A DNA stretch of 30,824 nt from an uncultured Clostridia bacterium (GTDB lineage Bacteria; Bacillota; Clostridia; UMGS1810): assembly GCA_905210855.1 (NCBI GenBank), contig CAJLYL010000010.1, forward strand, positions 1-30,824, read 5' to 3'. The position numbers and the translations under genes are program-made. Below the pieces are notes generated by a model. The model saw only the letters and a program-made list of their open reading frames with translations, did no database searches and was not told the origin of the DNA. Below, piece by piece: positions 15,614 to 24,486 of the stretch (its first letter is position 1; each line of letters starts with the position of its first letter).

Positions 15614-16006
15614 CTATTTACTGCAATCTTCACATATTCCGTAGAGTACCGTTTCGGATTTTTCTATGGTAAATCCCTTGTGTTTCGATACATTTTTTAT
15701 AAGCTGCTCTGCGTCAGCGTCGTCCATATGAATACTCCTGCCGCATATTTTGCAGGACAGGTGCAGACTGTTTTTACATTCCTCCGCACCGACATATCTG
15801 TAAACACTCTCACGCAAATCATTTTTTGCAAATCTTTTCACGATTCCGTCTGTTTCCAAAGCGGACAGGTTTCTGTAAACGGCGCTTGTGCTTATGCCGT
15901 CTTTGCAGAGTGCGTCCGCTATCTGCCGTGCGGAAAGCGTTTCGTCGATATGTTTTGATAAAAAATCCAAAAGTATTTTTCTTTGCCTTGTCATATACTT
16001 TGACAC
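15614..16006 (-). CDS. zur: Fur family regulator, probable zinc repressor Zur
   Basis: A 130-residue Fur-type protein: N-terminal winged helix (TRQRKILLDFLSKHIDETLSARQIADAL, STSAVYRNLSALETDGIVKRF) and a C-terminal metal-binding domain with H/C residues LHLSCKICGR and the closing CEDC, the paired CxxC structural zinc site. Fur relatives that sense iron, peroxide or zinc look alike; the adjacent zinc transporter genes make Zur the best guess. The start is GTG at 16006, with GGAGG 8 bases upstream; the next ATG (codon 5) is too far from the ribosome site. A Fur-type palindrome overlaps its promoter, so autoregulation is likely. Confidence 0.85.
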   Translation of the reverse strand: MSKYMTRQRKILLDFLSKHIDETLSARQIADALCKDGISTSAVYRNLSALETDGIVKRFAKNDLRESVYRYVGAEECKNSLHLSCKICGRSIHMDDADAEQLIKNVSKHKGFTIEKSETVLYGICEDCSK

Positions 16007-16020
16007 TCAACATACCTCCA

Positions 16021-16041
16021 ATTTGCAAATCATTCGCAAAT
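16021..16041 (-). promoter_or_regulatory. Zur/Fur box (10-1-10 palindrome)
   Basis: ATTTGCAAAT, one base, ATTCGCAAAT: the halves are complementary at 9 of 10 positions, the geometry of Fur-family operators. It lies between the -10 box and the GTG start, covering the probable transcription start. Confidence 0.75.
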
Positions 16042-16044
16042 TAT

Positions 16045-16074
16045 ATTATATACCTCTTTTTTTGATTTTGTCAA
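16045..16074 (-). promoter_or_regulatory. Promoter of the zur/zinc operon
   Basis: On the minus strand TTGACA (16069-16074) and TATAAT (16045-16050), 18 bases apart, immediately upstream of the Fur-type palindrome. Confidence 0.75.
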
Positions 16075-16168
16075 GATTATAAATAGCATATTTTTCAATT
16101 CTGAATATAAAATCAAAATCCGCATTCGAATCCGTTAGTTTTTGAAACTGAAAAACATCACCAATAGT

Positions 16169-17173
16169 CTAATCCTCAAACGGTATTCCGAAATGCTCAT
16201 ACGCAAGGCGTGTCACAACCCTACCCCTCGGCGTGCGGTTGATAAACCCCAGACGCAGCAGATAAGGCTCGTACACATCCTCTATGGTGACGCTGTCCTC
16301 ACCCGTGGTCGCTGCAAGGGTGTCCAAACCGACCGGGCCGCCGCCGAAACCTTTTATCATCGTGGTTATCACATTGCGGTCAATGTTGTCAAGACCTATC
16401 TTGTCTATCTCCAGCCTGTCAAGCGCCTTGTCGGCTATGTCCTTGGTGATGACTCCGTCCGACCATACGGACGCAAAATCCCTCACCCTCTTAAGCAGTC
16501 TGTTGGCAATACGCGGAGTGCCGCGGCTGCGCGATGCAATTTCCATTGCTCCGCTGTGGTCTATATCCGCACCGAGAATCCTCGCACTGCGCTCCACTAT
16601 GAGCACAAGCTCCTCCGGTGAATAAAGCTCCAGCCGCGCGATTACTCCGAAACGGTCGCGCAGGGGGCTTGTCATTGACCCAGCCTTGGTTGTCGCGCCG
16701 ATGAGGGTAAAATGCGGCACATCGAGACGGATGCTGCGCGCACTCGGGCCTTTGCCTATGATGATGTCGAGCGCAAAATCCTCCATTGCCGGATAGAGCA
16801 CCTCCTCCACACTGCGGCTGAGGCGGTGAATCTCATCTATAAAGAGTACATCGTGCTCCGACAGATTGGTGAGTATCGCCGCCAGGTCACCCGGTTTTTC
16901 TATCGCCGGGCCGGAAGTCACCCTTATGTTCACGCCCAGTTCGTTGGCAATGATGTTGGCAAGAGTGGTCTTGCCCAGTCCCGGAGGGCCGTAGAGCAGC
17001 ACATGGTCGAGCGCCTCTTTGCGCGATGACGCCGCGTCTATGTATATCTTTAAGTTTTCTTTTATTTTTGACTGACCGACATATTCCGCAAGAGAGCGCG
17101 GACGCAGTCCCGGTTCCGCATCCATATCCTCCGCGGTCATGCCCGGGGTTATAAGTCTGTCTTCGTAATCCAT
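16169..17173 (-). CDS. ruvB: Holliday junction branch-migration helicase RuvB
   Basis: A 334-residue AAA+ motor of normal length. Walker A is GPPGLGKTT (residues 62-70), Walker B includes DEIH (113-116), sensor region TLIGATTKAGSMTSPLRDRFG, arginine-rich sensor 2 SRGTPRIANRLLKRVRDFA, and the C-terminal winged helix with TPRGRVVTRLAYEHFG. RuvB hexamers drive branch migration of Holliday junctions with RuvA. The ATG at 17173 follows AAAGGA; the gene starts 15 bases after ruvA. It is last in a ruvC-ruvA-ruvB operon. Confidence 0.98.
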   Translation of the reverse strand: MDYEDRLITPGMTAEDMDAEPGLRPRSLAEYVGQSKIKENLKIYIDAASSRKEALDHVLLYGPPGLGKTTLANIIANELGVNIRVTSGPAIEKPGDLAAILTNLSEHDVLFIDEIHRLSRSVEEVLYPAMEDFALDIIIGKGPSARSIRLDVPHFTLIGATTKAGSMTSPLRDRFGVIARLELYSPEELVLIVERSARILGADIDHSGAMEIASRSRGTPRIANRLLKRVRDFASVWSDGVITKDIADKALDRLEIDKIGLDNIDRNVITTMIKGFGGGPVGLDTLAATTGEDSVTIEDVYEPYLLRLGFINRTPRGRVVTRLAYEHFGIPFED

Positions 17174-17188
17174 AGTAAATTTCCTTTC

Positions 17189-17788
17189 TCACATCAGCGA
17201 TTTAAGCGCTTTTTTGATAATATCTTCAACAGAATCTCCCTCGGTCGCGCCGCGCACAGCCTTTTGAGCTTCCGCCGCAGTGTAGCCGAGTGCGGTGAGC
17301 GCGCTTATCGCCTCGCTCACATTGTCGTCTGCCGCAAACGGCAGCGGCGCAAATGCGTCCGTATCATTCGCTACAAAGCTCTCGTTCTTTATCTTGTCTT
17401 TGAGTTCCAGGCAGATTCTCGACGCCGTCTTAGCACCTATGCCGGATGCCGACTTTATGGTAGCTGTGTCGCCCGTCACTATGGCAAGCGACAGTTTGTC
17501 CGTAGGCGCGACAGACAATATGCTCACCGCACCCTTTGCCCCCACTCCGCTGACAGATATCAGCAGCAGAAAAAGCTCCAGTTCTGCTCTGGTTGAAAAT
17601 CCGTAAAGATCCATTATTGCTTCCTTTATGTAAAGATGGGTGTGAAATGTGACCGTCTCGCCGACTCTGCAAGCCGTGTCCGCAAGCGAGCACAGCGAAG
17701 TGTATATCTTAAAGCCGATTCCGTTCACATCCACCACGGCATAGCCGTCGCATTTTTCAGCAAGAGTTCCTTTTATATAACTGAACAT
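17189..17788 (-). CDS. ruvA: Holliday junction-binding protein RuvA
   Basis: A 199-residue RuvA: N-terminal OB domain (MFSYIKGTLAEKCDGYAVVDVNGIGFKIY), two helix-hairpin-helix motifs (LLISVSGVGAKGAVSIL and IKSASGIGAKTASRICLELKDKI), a variable linker, and the C-terminal RuvB-contact domain (EAISALTALGYTAAEAQKAV). It binds four-way DNA junctions and loads RuvB. Its ribosome site GGAGG is formed by the last codons of ruvC (GGA GGT) and the two genes are 3 bases apart, so translation is probably coupled. Confidence 0.97.
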   Translation of the reverse strand: MFSYIKGTLAEKCDGYAVVDVNGIGFKIYTSLCSLADTACRVGETVTFHTHLYIKEAIMDLYGFSTRAELELFLLLISVSGVGAKGAVSILSVAPTDKLSLAIVTGDTATIKSASGIGAKTASRICLELKDKIKNESFVANDTDAFAPLPFAADDNVSEAISALTALGYTAAEAQKAVRGATEGDSVEDIIKKALKSLM

Positions 17789-17791
17789 TGT

Positions 17792-18298
17792 CTATTTACC
17801 TCCCATATATATCTGCCGCGCGACATTCGGATTGTACGAATGTGCATGGCATATCGCAAGCCCCAGAGCGTCGGCAACATCGTCCGGCTTTGGTATTTCG
17901 TTCAGTCCGAGCATCGCCTTTGTCATCTGCTGAACCTGTTTTTTCTCTGCTCTGCCGTAGCCGACAATTGCCTGCTTCACCTGCAAAGGAGTGTACTCAA
18001 ATATCGGCACATCGTTATTGACCGCCGCAAGCAGAATTACTCCCCTCGCCTGACCCACGGCTATGGCTGTCTTGGCGTTGTTGTTGAAAAACAATTCCTC
18101 CACACTCATAAAATCGGGTTTATACAGTGTGATTATGTCACATATATCACGGTATATCGACTTTAATCTCAGTTCAAACGGTACTCCTGCCTCGGTCGTG
18201 ACCGCGTGATAGTCAAGCGTGCGGAATTTGTTCCCCACATAATCTACAACCCCTGTGCCCACAATTGCGTAGCCGGGGTCTATGCCCAGTATCCTCAT
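17792..18298 (-). CDS. ruvC: Holliday junction resolvase RuvC
   Basis: A 168-residue endonuclease that cuts Holliday junctions symmetrically. The catalytic acidic residues are present: D7 in GIDPG, E67 or E68 in MSVEELFF, and D140/D143 in KPDDVADALGLAICH. The RNase H-like fold and length are normal. AAGGATGA precedes the ATG at 18298. It is the first gene of ruvC-ruvA-ruvB; the upstream gap is shared with divergent argG and contains AT-rich palindromes that resemble arginine boxes, but there is no clear sigma-A promoter for ruvC. Confidence 0.97.
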   Translation of the reverse strand: MRILGIDPGYAIVGTGVVDYVGNKFRTLDYHAVTTEAGVPFELRLKSIYRDICDIITLYKPDFMSVEELFFNNNAKTAIAVGQARGVILLAAVNNDVPIFEYTPLQVKQAIVGYGRAEKKQVQQMTKAMLGLNEIPKPDDVADALGLAICHAHSYNPNVARQIYMGGK

Positions 18299-18332
18299 AT
18301 TCTCATCCTTTTTGTGTATTTATGCATAATTT

Positions 18333-18349
18333 TATGTATAAATATTCAT
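18333..18349 (+). promoter_or_regulatory. Candidate ArgR box 1
   Basis: TATGTAT-AAAT-ATTCAT fits the arginine-repressor half-site pattern TNTGNAT-4 W-ATNCAN. It lies between divergent ruvC and argG. Confidence 0.5.
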
Positions 18350-18383
18350 TTTCGGCAGCGATTTTATGCCAATTTCAATTATT

Positions 18384-18403
18384 TTATGAATATTATACAT
18401 AAA
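18384..18403 (+). promoter_or_regulatory. Candidate ArgR box 2
   Basis: TTATGAATATTATACATAAA is a near palindrome of the same arginine-box type, centred about 52 bases right of box 1 (close to five helical turns) and upstream of the argG promoter. ArgR looping between two boxes is plausible. Confidence 0.5.
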
Positions 18404-18441
18404 TTCTAATGTTTTATTAAAATTTTATGCATTATTTAATA

Positions 18442-18470
18442 TTGATTTTTTTCGCCATATGCATTATAAT
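18442..18470 (+). promoter_or_regulatory. argG promoter
   Basis: TTGATT (18442-18447) and TATAAT (18465-18470) with a 17-base spacer, giving a leader of about 65 bases to the argG ATG at 18543. Confidence 0.7.
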
Positions 18471-18542
18471 AATCACATAATCAACAGAGGCGATAAAAAC
18501 CCTGCTTATTATATAATAAAACATTTTGGAGGGAAAATCAAT

Positions 18543-19766
18543 ATGTCAAAAGAAAAAGTTATTTTAGCTTACTCCGGCGGTCTTGATACTTCAATCATTA
18601 TTCCGTGGCTCAAGGAGAATTACGACTATGATGTAATCGCTGTCTGCGGCGATGTCGGTCAGGGCAAGGAGACCGACGGTCTTGAAGAAAAGGCACTTAA
18701 GACAGGCGCGTCCAAACTCTACATAGAAAATCTTCAGGAAGAATATGTGACGGATTTCATCTGGCCCACACTCAAGGCAGACGCTGTGTACGAGGGCAAA
18801 TATCTCCTCGGAACATCCACCGCGCGCCCCTGCATCGCAAAGAGACTTGTTGAAATTGCAAAAAAAGAAGGCGCAACGGCAATCTGCCACGGCTGCACAG
18901 GCAAAGGCAACGACCAGGTAAGGTTTGAGCTGACGATTAAGGCGCTCGCACCCGAGATGAAGATAATCGCTCCCTGGCGTATATGGGATATCAAATCCCG
19001 TGAGGACGAGATAGACTATGCCAACGCAAGAAACATCCCCGTGCCCGTTACCAAGGAAAACAACTACTCAATGGACAGAAACATCTGGCATCTGTCTCAC
19101 GAGGGACAGGATCTGGAAGATCCGTGGAACGAACCTCAGCTTGACAAGATTCTCAAGCTCGGCGTATCACCCGAAAAAGCTCCCGACAAAGCAACATACA
19201 TTGAAATTGAATTTGAAAAAGGTATCCCCGTTTCCATTGACGGCGTGAAATACGGCCCCGTGGAGATGCTGGAGAAACTCAACGAACTCGGCGGAGCAAA
19301 CGGCATAGGCATAGACGACATCGTCGAAAACCGTCTTGTCGGCATGAAGAGCCGCGGCGTGTACGAGACCCCCGGCGGAACTATCCTCTACACGGCTCAC
19401 AAGGAGCTTGAGTATCTCTGCCTCGACAAACAGACTCTGCACTACAAGGCAGAAGTTGCAAACAAATTTGCCGACCTGGTGTACGACGGTCTTTGGTACA
19501 CACCTCTGCGTGAGGCTCTCTCTGCTTTTGTTGACTCAACTCAGCAGACCGTTACGGGTACTGTTCGCCTCAAGCTCTACAAGGGCAGCTGCACACCGGC
19601 AGGCGCTAAGTCGCCGTATTCTCTCTACGACGAGGACATCGCGACATTCTCCGAGGACGACGTGTACGACCAGAAGGATTCAGCAGGCTTTATAAATCTG
19701 TTCGGGCTGCCGCTCAAGGTCAGGGCAATGATGCTCAAGAAAAACGGCGAAGAGCTTATAAAATAA
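18543..19766 (+). CDS. argG: Argininosuccinate synthase
   Basis: A 407-residue enzyme that joins citrulline and aspartate using ATP in arginine synthesis. It starts with the PP-loop motif ILAYSGGLDTS, followed by GDVGQG, the STARPCIAKRLVEIA segment, CHGCTGKGNDQVRFE, and the C-terminal synthase domain with TGTVRLKLYKGS. Length and motifs are normal. The start is the ATG at 18543, preceded by GGAGGG; an open frame extending 28 codons upstream starts within the promoter and is rejected. It stands alone here: argH is not adjacent. It is followed by a GC-rich terminator. Confidence 0.98.
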   Translation: MSKEKVILAYSGGLDTSIIIPWLKENYDYDVIAVCGDVGQGKETDGLEEKALKTGASKLYIENLQEEYVTDFIWPTLKADAVYEGKYLLGTSTARPCIAKRLVEIAKKEGATAICHGCTGKGNDQVRFELTIKALAPEMKIIAPWRIWDIKSREDEIDYANARNIPVPVTKENNYSMDRNIWHLSHEGQDLEDPWNEPQLDKILKLGVSPEKAPDKATYIEIEFEKGIPVSIDGVKYGPVEMLEKLNELGGANGIGIDDIVENRLVGMKSRGVYETPGGTILYTAHKELEYLCLDKQTLHYKAEVANKFADLVYDGLWYTPLREALSAFVDSTQQTVTGTVRLKLYKGSCTPAGAKSPYSLYDEDIATFSEDDVYDQKDSAGFINLFGLPLKVRAMMLKKNGEELIK

Positions 19767-19784
19767 AATATCTTAAAAAATGCA

Positions 19785-19826
19785 GTACGCCGCGGTATTC
19801 AAACCGCGGCGCACTTAATTTTTTGC
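19785..19826. terminator. Bidirectional terminator between argG and the flavoprotein gene
   Basis: CGCCGCGGT (19788-19796) pairs perfectly with ACCGCGGCG (19803-19811). A T run (TTAATTTTTT) follows on the plus strand and an A/T tract on the minus strand, so it can stop both converging genes. Confidence 0.85.
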
Positions 19827-19833
19827 AAAAAAT

Positions 19834-20451
19834 TTATCTGATAAAATGCGTAGACACGCGTTGTTCTTTTTCGGGCAGACCGAATTTCTCTTTGCCGAGC
19901 GCAATGCTCTTCATAAGAAACGTCATGTTTCTTGCCAGGGTGCGCATGGTCTGCTTGCCCTCCTCATCCTCATTTGCCTCGCCGGGTTTGCGCCCGTGAA
20001 TGCAGTTCCAATACTGGCTCGGCGCAACGGGCATATTGGATATGGTAAAGTATTTGTTCAGCTCGTCAAAAGTTGCGGAGCAGCCGCCCCGTCTGGCACA
20101 GACAACACTTGCGCCGACTTTCATGCTCTTGTCAAAATGTGTGCTGTAAAAAAGCCTGTCAAGCAGGGCAATCAGAGTGGCGTTTGCCGACGCATAATAA
20201 ACCGGACTTCCTACAACCAGACCGTCAGCCGCCTCAAATTTCGGCGCTATTTCATTGACAACATCATCAAAGACGCATTTGCCGGTATCGCGGCATCCCC
20301 AGCAGCCAGTGCAGCCGCGGATAGCCTTGTTGCCGACAACGATAATCTCGGTTTCGACTCCCTCGGATTCAAACACTTTTCTCATTTCGTCAAGCGCAAC
20401 CGCGGTGTTGCCGTTTGCGCGCGGACTTCCGTTAATCATCAATACTTTCAT
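19834..20451 (-). CDS. Flavodoxin-fold NAD(P)H oxidoreductase, iron-sulfur flavoprotein type
   Basis: A 205-residue flavoprotein. The FMN phosphate loop is INGSPRANGNT (residues 6-16) and the flavin-binding GSPVYYASANATLIALLDR follows. A Cys cluster C47, C50, C53, C59 (GCTGCWGCRDTGKC) is of the kind that carries an Fe-S cluster in archaeal and clostridial iron-sulfur flavoproteins. Substrate is unknown; relatives handle quinones, nitro compounds or electron transfer. The ATG at 20451 follows GGAGGG by 6 bases. A longer open frame to 20511 would run through the tuf terminator hairpin and is rejected. Confidence 0.88.
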   Translation of the reverse strand: MKVLMINGSPRANGNTAVALDEMRKVFESEGVETEIIVVGNKAIRGCTGCWGCRDTGKCVFDDVVNEIAPKFEAADGLVVGSPVYYASANATLIALLDRLFYSTHFDKSMKVGASVVCARRGGCSATFDELNKYFTISNMPVAPSQYWNCIHGRKPGEANEDEEGKQTMRTLARNMTFLMKSIALGKEKFGLPEKEQRVSTHFIR

Positions 20452-20479
20452 AGCTAACCCTCCATTGAATAAATTTTGC

Positions 20480-20509
20480 AAAAAGGCGCCGCTTGTGCGA
20501 CGCCTTTTC
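20480..20509 (-). terminator. tuf terminator
   Basis: On the minus strand AAAAGGCG, a 13-base loop region and CGCCTTTT form a GC-containing stem followed by TTTTTG, 30 bases after the tuf stop codon. Confidence 0.85.
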
Positions 20510-20539
20510 ATAGGTTAATCTATAAGTTTAGAAAACTTA

Positions 20540-21742
20540 TTATTTTATAACTTCGGATACAACACCGGATCCAACTGTTCTACCACCCTCACGGATAGCG
20601 AAACGGAGTCCCTGCTCGATAGCGATAGGTGCAATAAGCTCAACGCTCATCACAACGTTATCTCCGGGCATGCACATCTCTGTGCCCTCGGGAAGATTGA
20701 TAACACCGGTAACATCAGTTGTTCTGAAGAAGAACTGAGGTCTGTAATTGTTGAAGAACGGTGTGTGACGGCCGCCCTCGTCCTTAGTCAGTACGTAAAC
20801 CTGACCCTTGAAAGCGGTGTGAGGATGAATTGTACCCGGTTTAGCAAGTACCTGTCCTCTTTCGATTTCGTTTCTCTGTACACCACGGAGAAGTGCACCA
20901 ACGTTATCACCTGCTTCTGCAGAATCAAGAAGCTTTCTGAACATCTCAAGACCTGTGATAACAACTTTTCTTGCCTCGTCAGCAAGACCAACGATTTCAA
21001 CTTCGTCGCCAACCTTAGCGATACCTCTCTCTACTCTACCGGTAGCAACGGTACCACGGCCTGTGATGGAGAATACGTCCTCGACAGGCATAAGGAACGG
21101 GAGTGAATCGTCTCTCTCGGGAGAAGGAATGTAGTTGTCAACAGCGTCCATGAGCTCGTGGATGCAAGCATACTCGGGAGCGTTAGCGTCTGTTGAAGTA
21201 CACTCGAGAACCTGGAGAGCAGAACCCTTAACAATCGGAATATCATCGCCCGGGAACTCATACTCTGTGAGGAGGTCTCTGATTTCCATCTCAACGAGTT
21301 CGAGGAGCTCTTCGTCGTCAACCTGGTCAACCTTGTTCATGAATACTACGATGTAGGGAACGCCAACCTGTCTTGCAAGCAGGATGTGCTCTCTTGTCTG
21401 GGGCATCGGGCCGTCAGCAGCGGAAACAACGAGGATAGCGCCGTCCATCTGAGCAGCACCGGTAATCATGTTCTTAACGTAGTCAGCGTGTCCGGGGCAG
21501 TCAACGTGTGCATAGTGTCTTGCCTCTGTCTCGTACTCAACGTGAGCAGTAGAAATCGTGATACCTCTTTCTCTCTCCTCAGGAGCCTTGTCAATCTGAT
21601 CATATGCTTCAAACTGTGCCTTACCTTCGAGAGCCAGCACCTTTGTGATAGCTGCAGTAAGAGTTGTTTTACCGTGGTCAACATGGCCGATTGTTCCGAT
21701 GTTAACGTGCGGCTTGGTTCTTTCAAATTTAGCTTTAGCCAT
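20540..21742 (-). CDS. tuf: Elongation factor Tu
   Basis: A 400-residue GTPase that delivers aminoacyl-tRNA to the ribosome. The G1 loop GHVDHGKT (residues 19-26), the effector region RGITIS, DCPGHAD, NKVD and the SAL motif (GSALQVLE) are all present, with domains 2 and 3 complete to the GGRTVGSGVVSEVIK end. It is the last gene of the str operon and also has its own promoter at 21782-21810. The ATG at 21742 follows AAGGAGG. The strongly biased codon use produces long open frames on the opposite strand that are not genes. Confidence 0.99.
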   Translation of the reverse strand: MAKAKFERTKPHVNIGTIGHVDHGKTTLTAAITKVLALEGKAQFEAYDQIDKAPEERERGITISTAHVEYETEARHYAHVDCPGHADYVKNMITGAAQMDGAILVVSAADGPMPQTREHILLARQVGVPYIVVFMNKVDQVDDEELLELVEMEIRDLLTEYEFPGDDIPIVKGSALQVLECTSTDANAPEYACIHELMDAVDNYIPSPERDDSLPFLMPVEDVFSITGRGTVATGRVERGIAKVGDEVEIVGLADEARKVVITGLEMFRKLLDSAEAGDNVGALLRGVQRNEIERGQVLAKPGTIHPHTAFKGQVYVLTKDEGGRHTPFFNNYRPQFFFRTTDVTGVINLPEGTEMCMPGDNVVMSVELIAPIAIEQGLRFAIREGGRTVGSGVVSEVIK

Positions 21743-21781
21743 TATTTATTTCCTCCTTAAATAATATTTGGATTTTGTTAT

Positions 21782-21810
21782 ATTATACAATTAATTTTAA
21801 TAAAAATCAA
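21782..21810 (-). promoter_or_regulatory. Internal promoter for tuf
   Basis: On the minus strand TTGATT (21805-21810) and TATAAT (21782-21787) with a 17-base spacer, in the fusA-tuf gap. It would let tuf be expressed above the rest of the operon. Confidence 0.7.
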
Positions 21811-21826
21811 CCGTATATTTGATTTT

Positions 21827-23932
21827 TTAGTTTGATTTTCTGCTGCTGATAATCTTTTCCATGATGTTCTTCGGAACTTCACTGTAATGTGAGGGCTCCA
21901 TGGAATACTGACCGCGGCCCTGTGTCCTTGAACGCAAATCCGTAGCATATCCGAACATCTCTGAGAGCGGTACAAAAGCTGTTATTCTCTTAGCACCGGA
22001 GACATCCTCCATCTCCTTAATCATGCCGCGGCGAGAGTTGAGGTCGCCGATAACATCGCCCATGTATTCCTCAGGCATGATAACGTTAACCAGCATGATA
22101 GGCTCTTTGATAACCGGGTCTGCCTTCGCCATGCCTTCCTTGAATGCCATAGACGCGGCAATCTTGAATGCCATTTCCGAAGAATCGACCTCGTGATAAG
22201 AACCGTCGTAGAGCGTTACCTTTACGTCAACAACGTTGTAGCCTGCGAGGATACCATTCTGCATAGCGCCCTGGATACCTGCATCTACGGCCGGAATGTA
22301 TTCCTTCGGAATAGCACCGCCGACAATAGCGTTGACAAATTCGTAACCCTTGCCCTCTTCGAGGGGTTCCATTTTAAGCTTAACATGACCGTACTGACCT
22401 TTACCGCCGGACTGTCTTGCATACTTGTGCTCGACGTCAACCGGCTTTCTGATAGCCTCTCTGTACGATACCTGCGGAGCGCCGACATCAGCCTCTACCT
22501 TGAACTCACGGAGAAGTCTGTCAACGATAATCTCAAGGTGAAGCTCACCCATACCTGCGATAATCGTCTGACCGGTCTCCTCGTCCGTGTAGGTCTTGAA
22601 GGTCGGGTCCTCTTCTGCGAGCTTTGCAAGAGCTATGCCCATCTTTTCCTGACCTGCTTTGGTCTTAGGCTCGATGGCAACTCTGATAACAGGCTCCGGG
22701 AAGTTCATAGACTCAAGGATGATAGGATGCTTTTCGTCGCAGAGAGTATCGCCTGTGGTGGTATTCTTAAGACCTACCGCAGCTGCGATATCGCCGGCAT
22801 AAACCTTCTCGATATCCTCTCTGTGGTTAGCGTGCATCTGGAGTATTCTTCCGAGTCTTTCTTTATTGTCCTTGCAAGCGTTAAGCACATAAGAACCTGC
22901 CTCAACCGTACCGGAGTACACTCTGAAGTAGCAAATCTTACCCACAAACGGGTCTGTGGCAATCTTAAACGCAAGCGCCGCAAACGGAGCATCATCGGAA
23001 GAAGGTCTTTCCTCCTCTTCCTCCGTACCGGGGATAACACCCTTGATGTTGGGTACATCCGTCGGAGCGGGCATATACTCGATGATAGCGTCGAGCAGCA
23101 GCTGAACACCCTTGTTTCTGTAAGATGTTCCGCAGAGCATAGGAACAATTTCGTTGTCGATTGTAGCCTTGCGCAGAGCCTTTTTGAGTTCGTTTACGGG
23201 GATTTCTTCACCCTCGAAGTATTTCTCCATAATTCCCTCGTCTGTCTCGGCAATAGCCTCAATCATCTTTGCTCTGTATTCCTCAGCTTTTTCGAGCATA
23301 TCGGCAGGAATTTCCTCTTCGCCGTATTTCTCGCCCATCTCGTCATAGTAAACTTCCGCCTTCATTGTCATGAGGTCTATTATACCTTTGAATGTGTCCT
23401 CAGATCCGATAGGAAGCTGAATCGGGATACCGTTGGCGTGCAGTCTCTCGTGCACCATTGTCTCTACGTTGTAGAAATCAGCGCCCATGATATCCATCTT
23501 GTTTACATATATCATCCTCGGTACGCCGTATTCGTCCGCCTGTCTCCAAACAGTCTCGGACTGAGGCTCAACGCCGCCCTTTGCGCACATAACGGTGATA
23601 GAACCGTCAAGCACACGCAGCGATCTCTGAACTTCAACGGTAAAGTCAACGTGTCCCGGTGTATCGATGATGTTAATTCTGTTCTTTATACCCTTGTACG
23701 GGCCTGTCTTGGGCGCCCAAAAGCAAGTTGTCGCGGCGGATGTGATTGTGATACCGCGCTCCTGCTCCTGTGCCATCCAGTCCATTGTAGCGGCACCGTC
23801 GTGGGTCTCACCGATTTTATGGTTGATGCCTGTGTAATACAGGATTCTCTCGGTAGTGGTTGTTTTACCGGCGTCTATATGAGCCATAATACCGATGTTT
23901 CTTGTATTCTGTAATGAATATTGTCTAGCCAA
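21827..23932 (-). CDS. fusA: Elongation factor G
   Basis: A 701-residue translocase GTPase. The G1 loop AHIDAGKTT, RGITITSAAT, DTPGHVDF, NKMD and the C-terminal domains IV and V (GKGQYGHVKLKMEP, RRGMIKEMEDVSGA) are intact. It drives ribosome translocation. AAAGGAGG lies before the ATG at 23932. It is the fourth gene of the str operon, after rpsG with an 83-base gap that holds a hairpin (23970-24007). Confidence 0.99.
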   Translation of the reverse strand: MARQYSLQNTRNIGIMAHIDAGKTTTTERILYYTGINHKIGETHDGAATMDWMAQEQERGITITSAATTCFWAPKTGPYKGIKNRINIIDTPGHVDFTVEVQRSLRVLDGSITVMCAKGGVEPQSETVWRQADEYGVPRMIYVNKMDIMGADFYNVETMVHERLHANGIPIQLPIGSEDTFKGIIDLMTMKAEVYYDEMGEKYGEEEIPADMLEKAEEYRAKMIEAIAETDEGIMEKYFEGEEIPVNELKKALRKATIDNEIVPMLCGTSYRNKGVQLLLDAIIEYMPAPTDVPNIKGVIPGTEEEEERPSSDDAPFAALAFKIATDPFVGKICYFRVYSGTVEAGSYVLNACKDNKERLGRILQMHANHREDIEKVYAGDIAAAVGLKNTTTGDTLCDEKHPIILESMNFPEPVIRVAIEPKTKAGQEKMGIALAKLAEEDPTFKTYTDEETGQTIIAGMGELHLEIIVDRLLREFKVEADVGAPQVSYREAIRKPVDVEHKYARQSGGKGQYGHVKLKMEPLEEGKGYEFVNAIVGGAIPKEYIPAVDAGIQGAMQNGILAGYNVVDVKVTLYDGSYHEVDSSEMAFKIAASMAFKEGMAKADPVIKEPIMLVNVIMPEEYMGDVIGDLNSRRGMIKEMEDVSGAKRITAFVPLSEMFGYATDLRSRTQGRGQYSMEPSHYSEVPKNIMEKIISSRKSN

Positions 23933-23969
23933 AATTCATTTTCCTCCTTTCAACAGTAATTAAATGAAA

Positions 23970-24007
23970 TTTTGCCATTGCAGATATTCTCTGCATACAC
24001 GGCAAAA
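23970..24007 (-). other. Hairpin between rpsG and fusA
   Basis: TTTTGCC (23970-23976) pairs with GGCAAAA (24001-24007), and the inner TGCAGA/TCTGCA pair forms a second stem. A short A/T tract follows on the minus strand. It could be a partial terminator or an RNA-processing or stability element that sets fusA level relative to ribosomal protein genes. Confidence 0.5.
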
Positions 24008-24015
24008 ATATTCTC

Positions 24016-24486
24016 CTACCAACGATAGTGTGAAAATGCTCTGTTTGCCTCTGCCATCTTGTGAGTTTCTTCTTTCTTCTTGATGGACGAACCGAGGTTG
24101 TTTACAGCATCCATAATCTCGTTTGCAAGTCTTTCTTTCATGGTTCTTTCGCTTCTCTGACGAGAATAGACTGTAAGCCAGCGGAGACCGAGTGTCTGTC
24201 TTCTGTCGGGTCTTACTTCGATCGGAACCTGATATGTTGCACCGCCGACTCTTCTTGCCTTAACTTCGAGAACAGGCATGATGTTTTCCATAGCTTCGAG
24301 GAACACCTCAAGCGGATCCTTTCCTGTCTTTTCGGCAACAATGTCAAACGCGCCATAAACGATATTCTGAGCTACACCCTTTTTTCCGTCCAGCATGATG
24401 TTGTTGATAAGCTTTGTTACAACAACATTGTTGTACATAGGATCGGGGAGTACCTCTCTCTTTGCAATATAACCTTTTCGTGGCAC
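24016..24486 (-). CDS. rpsG: 30S ribosomal protein S7
   Basis: A 156-residue S7, the canonical length, beginning with PRKGYIAKREVLPDP after the initiator. The start is GTG at 24486: AAGGAGGG lies 7 bases upstream. The ATG at 24504 would place the start codon next to the ribosome site itself and add six residues not seen in S7. S7 binds the 3' domain of 16S rRNA and contacts the exit-site tRNA. In some bacteria S7 represses its own operon by binding the rpsL-rpsG gap, which here is unusually long (about 167 bases) and structured. Confidence 0.98.
   Translation of the reverse strand: MPRKGYIAKREVLPDPMYNNVVVTKLINNIMLDGKKGVAQNIVYGAFDIVAEKTGKDPLEVFLEAMENIMPVLEVKARRVGGATYQVPIEVRPDRRQTLGLRWLTVYSRQRSERTMKERLANEIMDAVNNLGSSIKKKEETHKMAEANRAFSHYRW

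Noticed and set aside
16080..16168. Possible terminator GTTTTTG/CAAAAAC-like stem after ruvB
   Set aside because: Stem is short and AT-only with no clear T run, so I could not support a call.
20522..20540. Palindrome ATAAGTTT/AAACTTAT at the tuf stop
   Set aside because: AT-only stem overlapping the stop codon without a T run; the GC-containing hairpin at 20480-20509 explains termination better.
22193..23914. A 573-codon open frame antisense to fusA
   Set aside because: A by-product of the strong codon bias of fusA; composition is unnatural (Ser/Leu/Cys/His rich) and no domain is visible.
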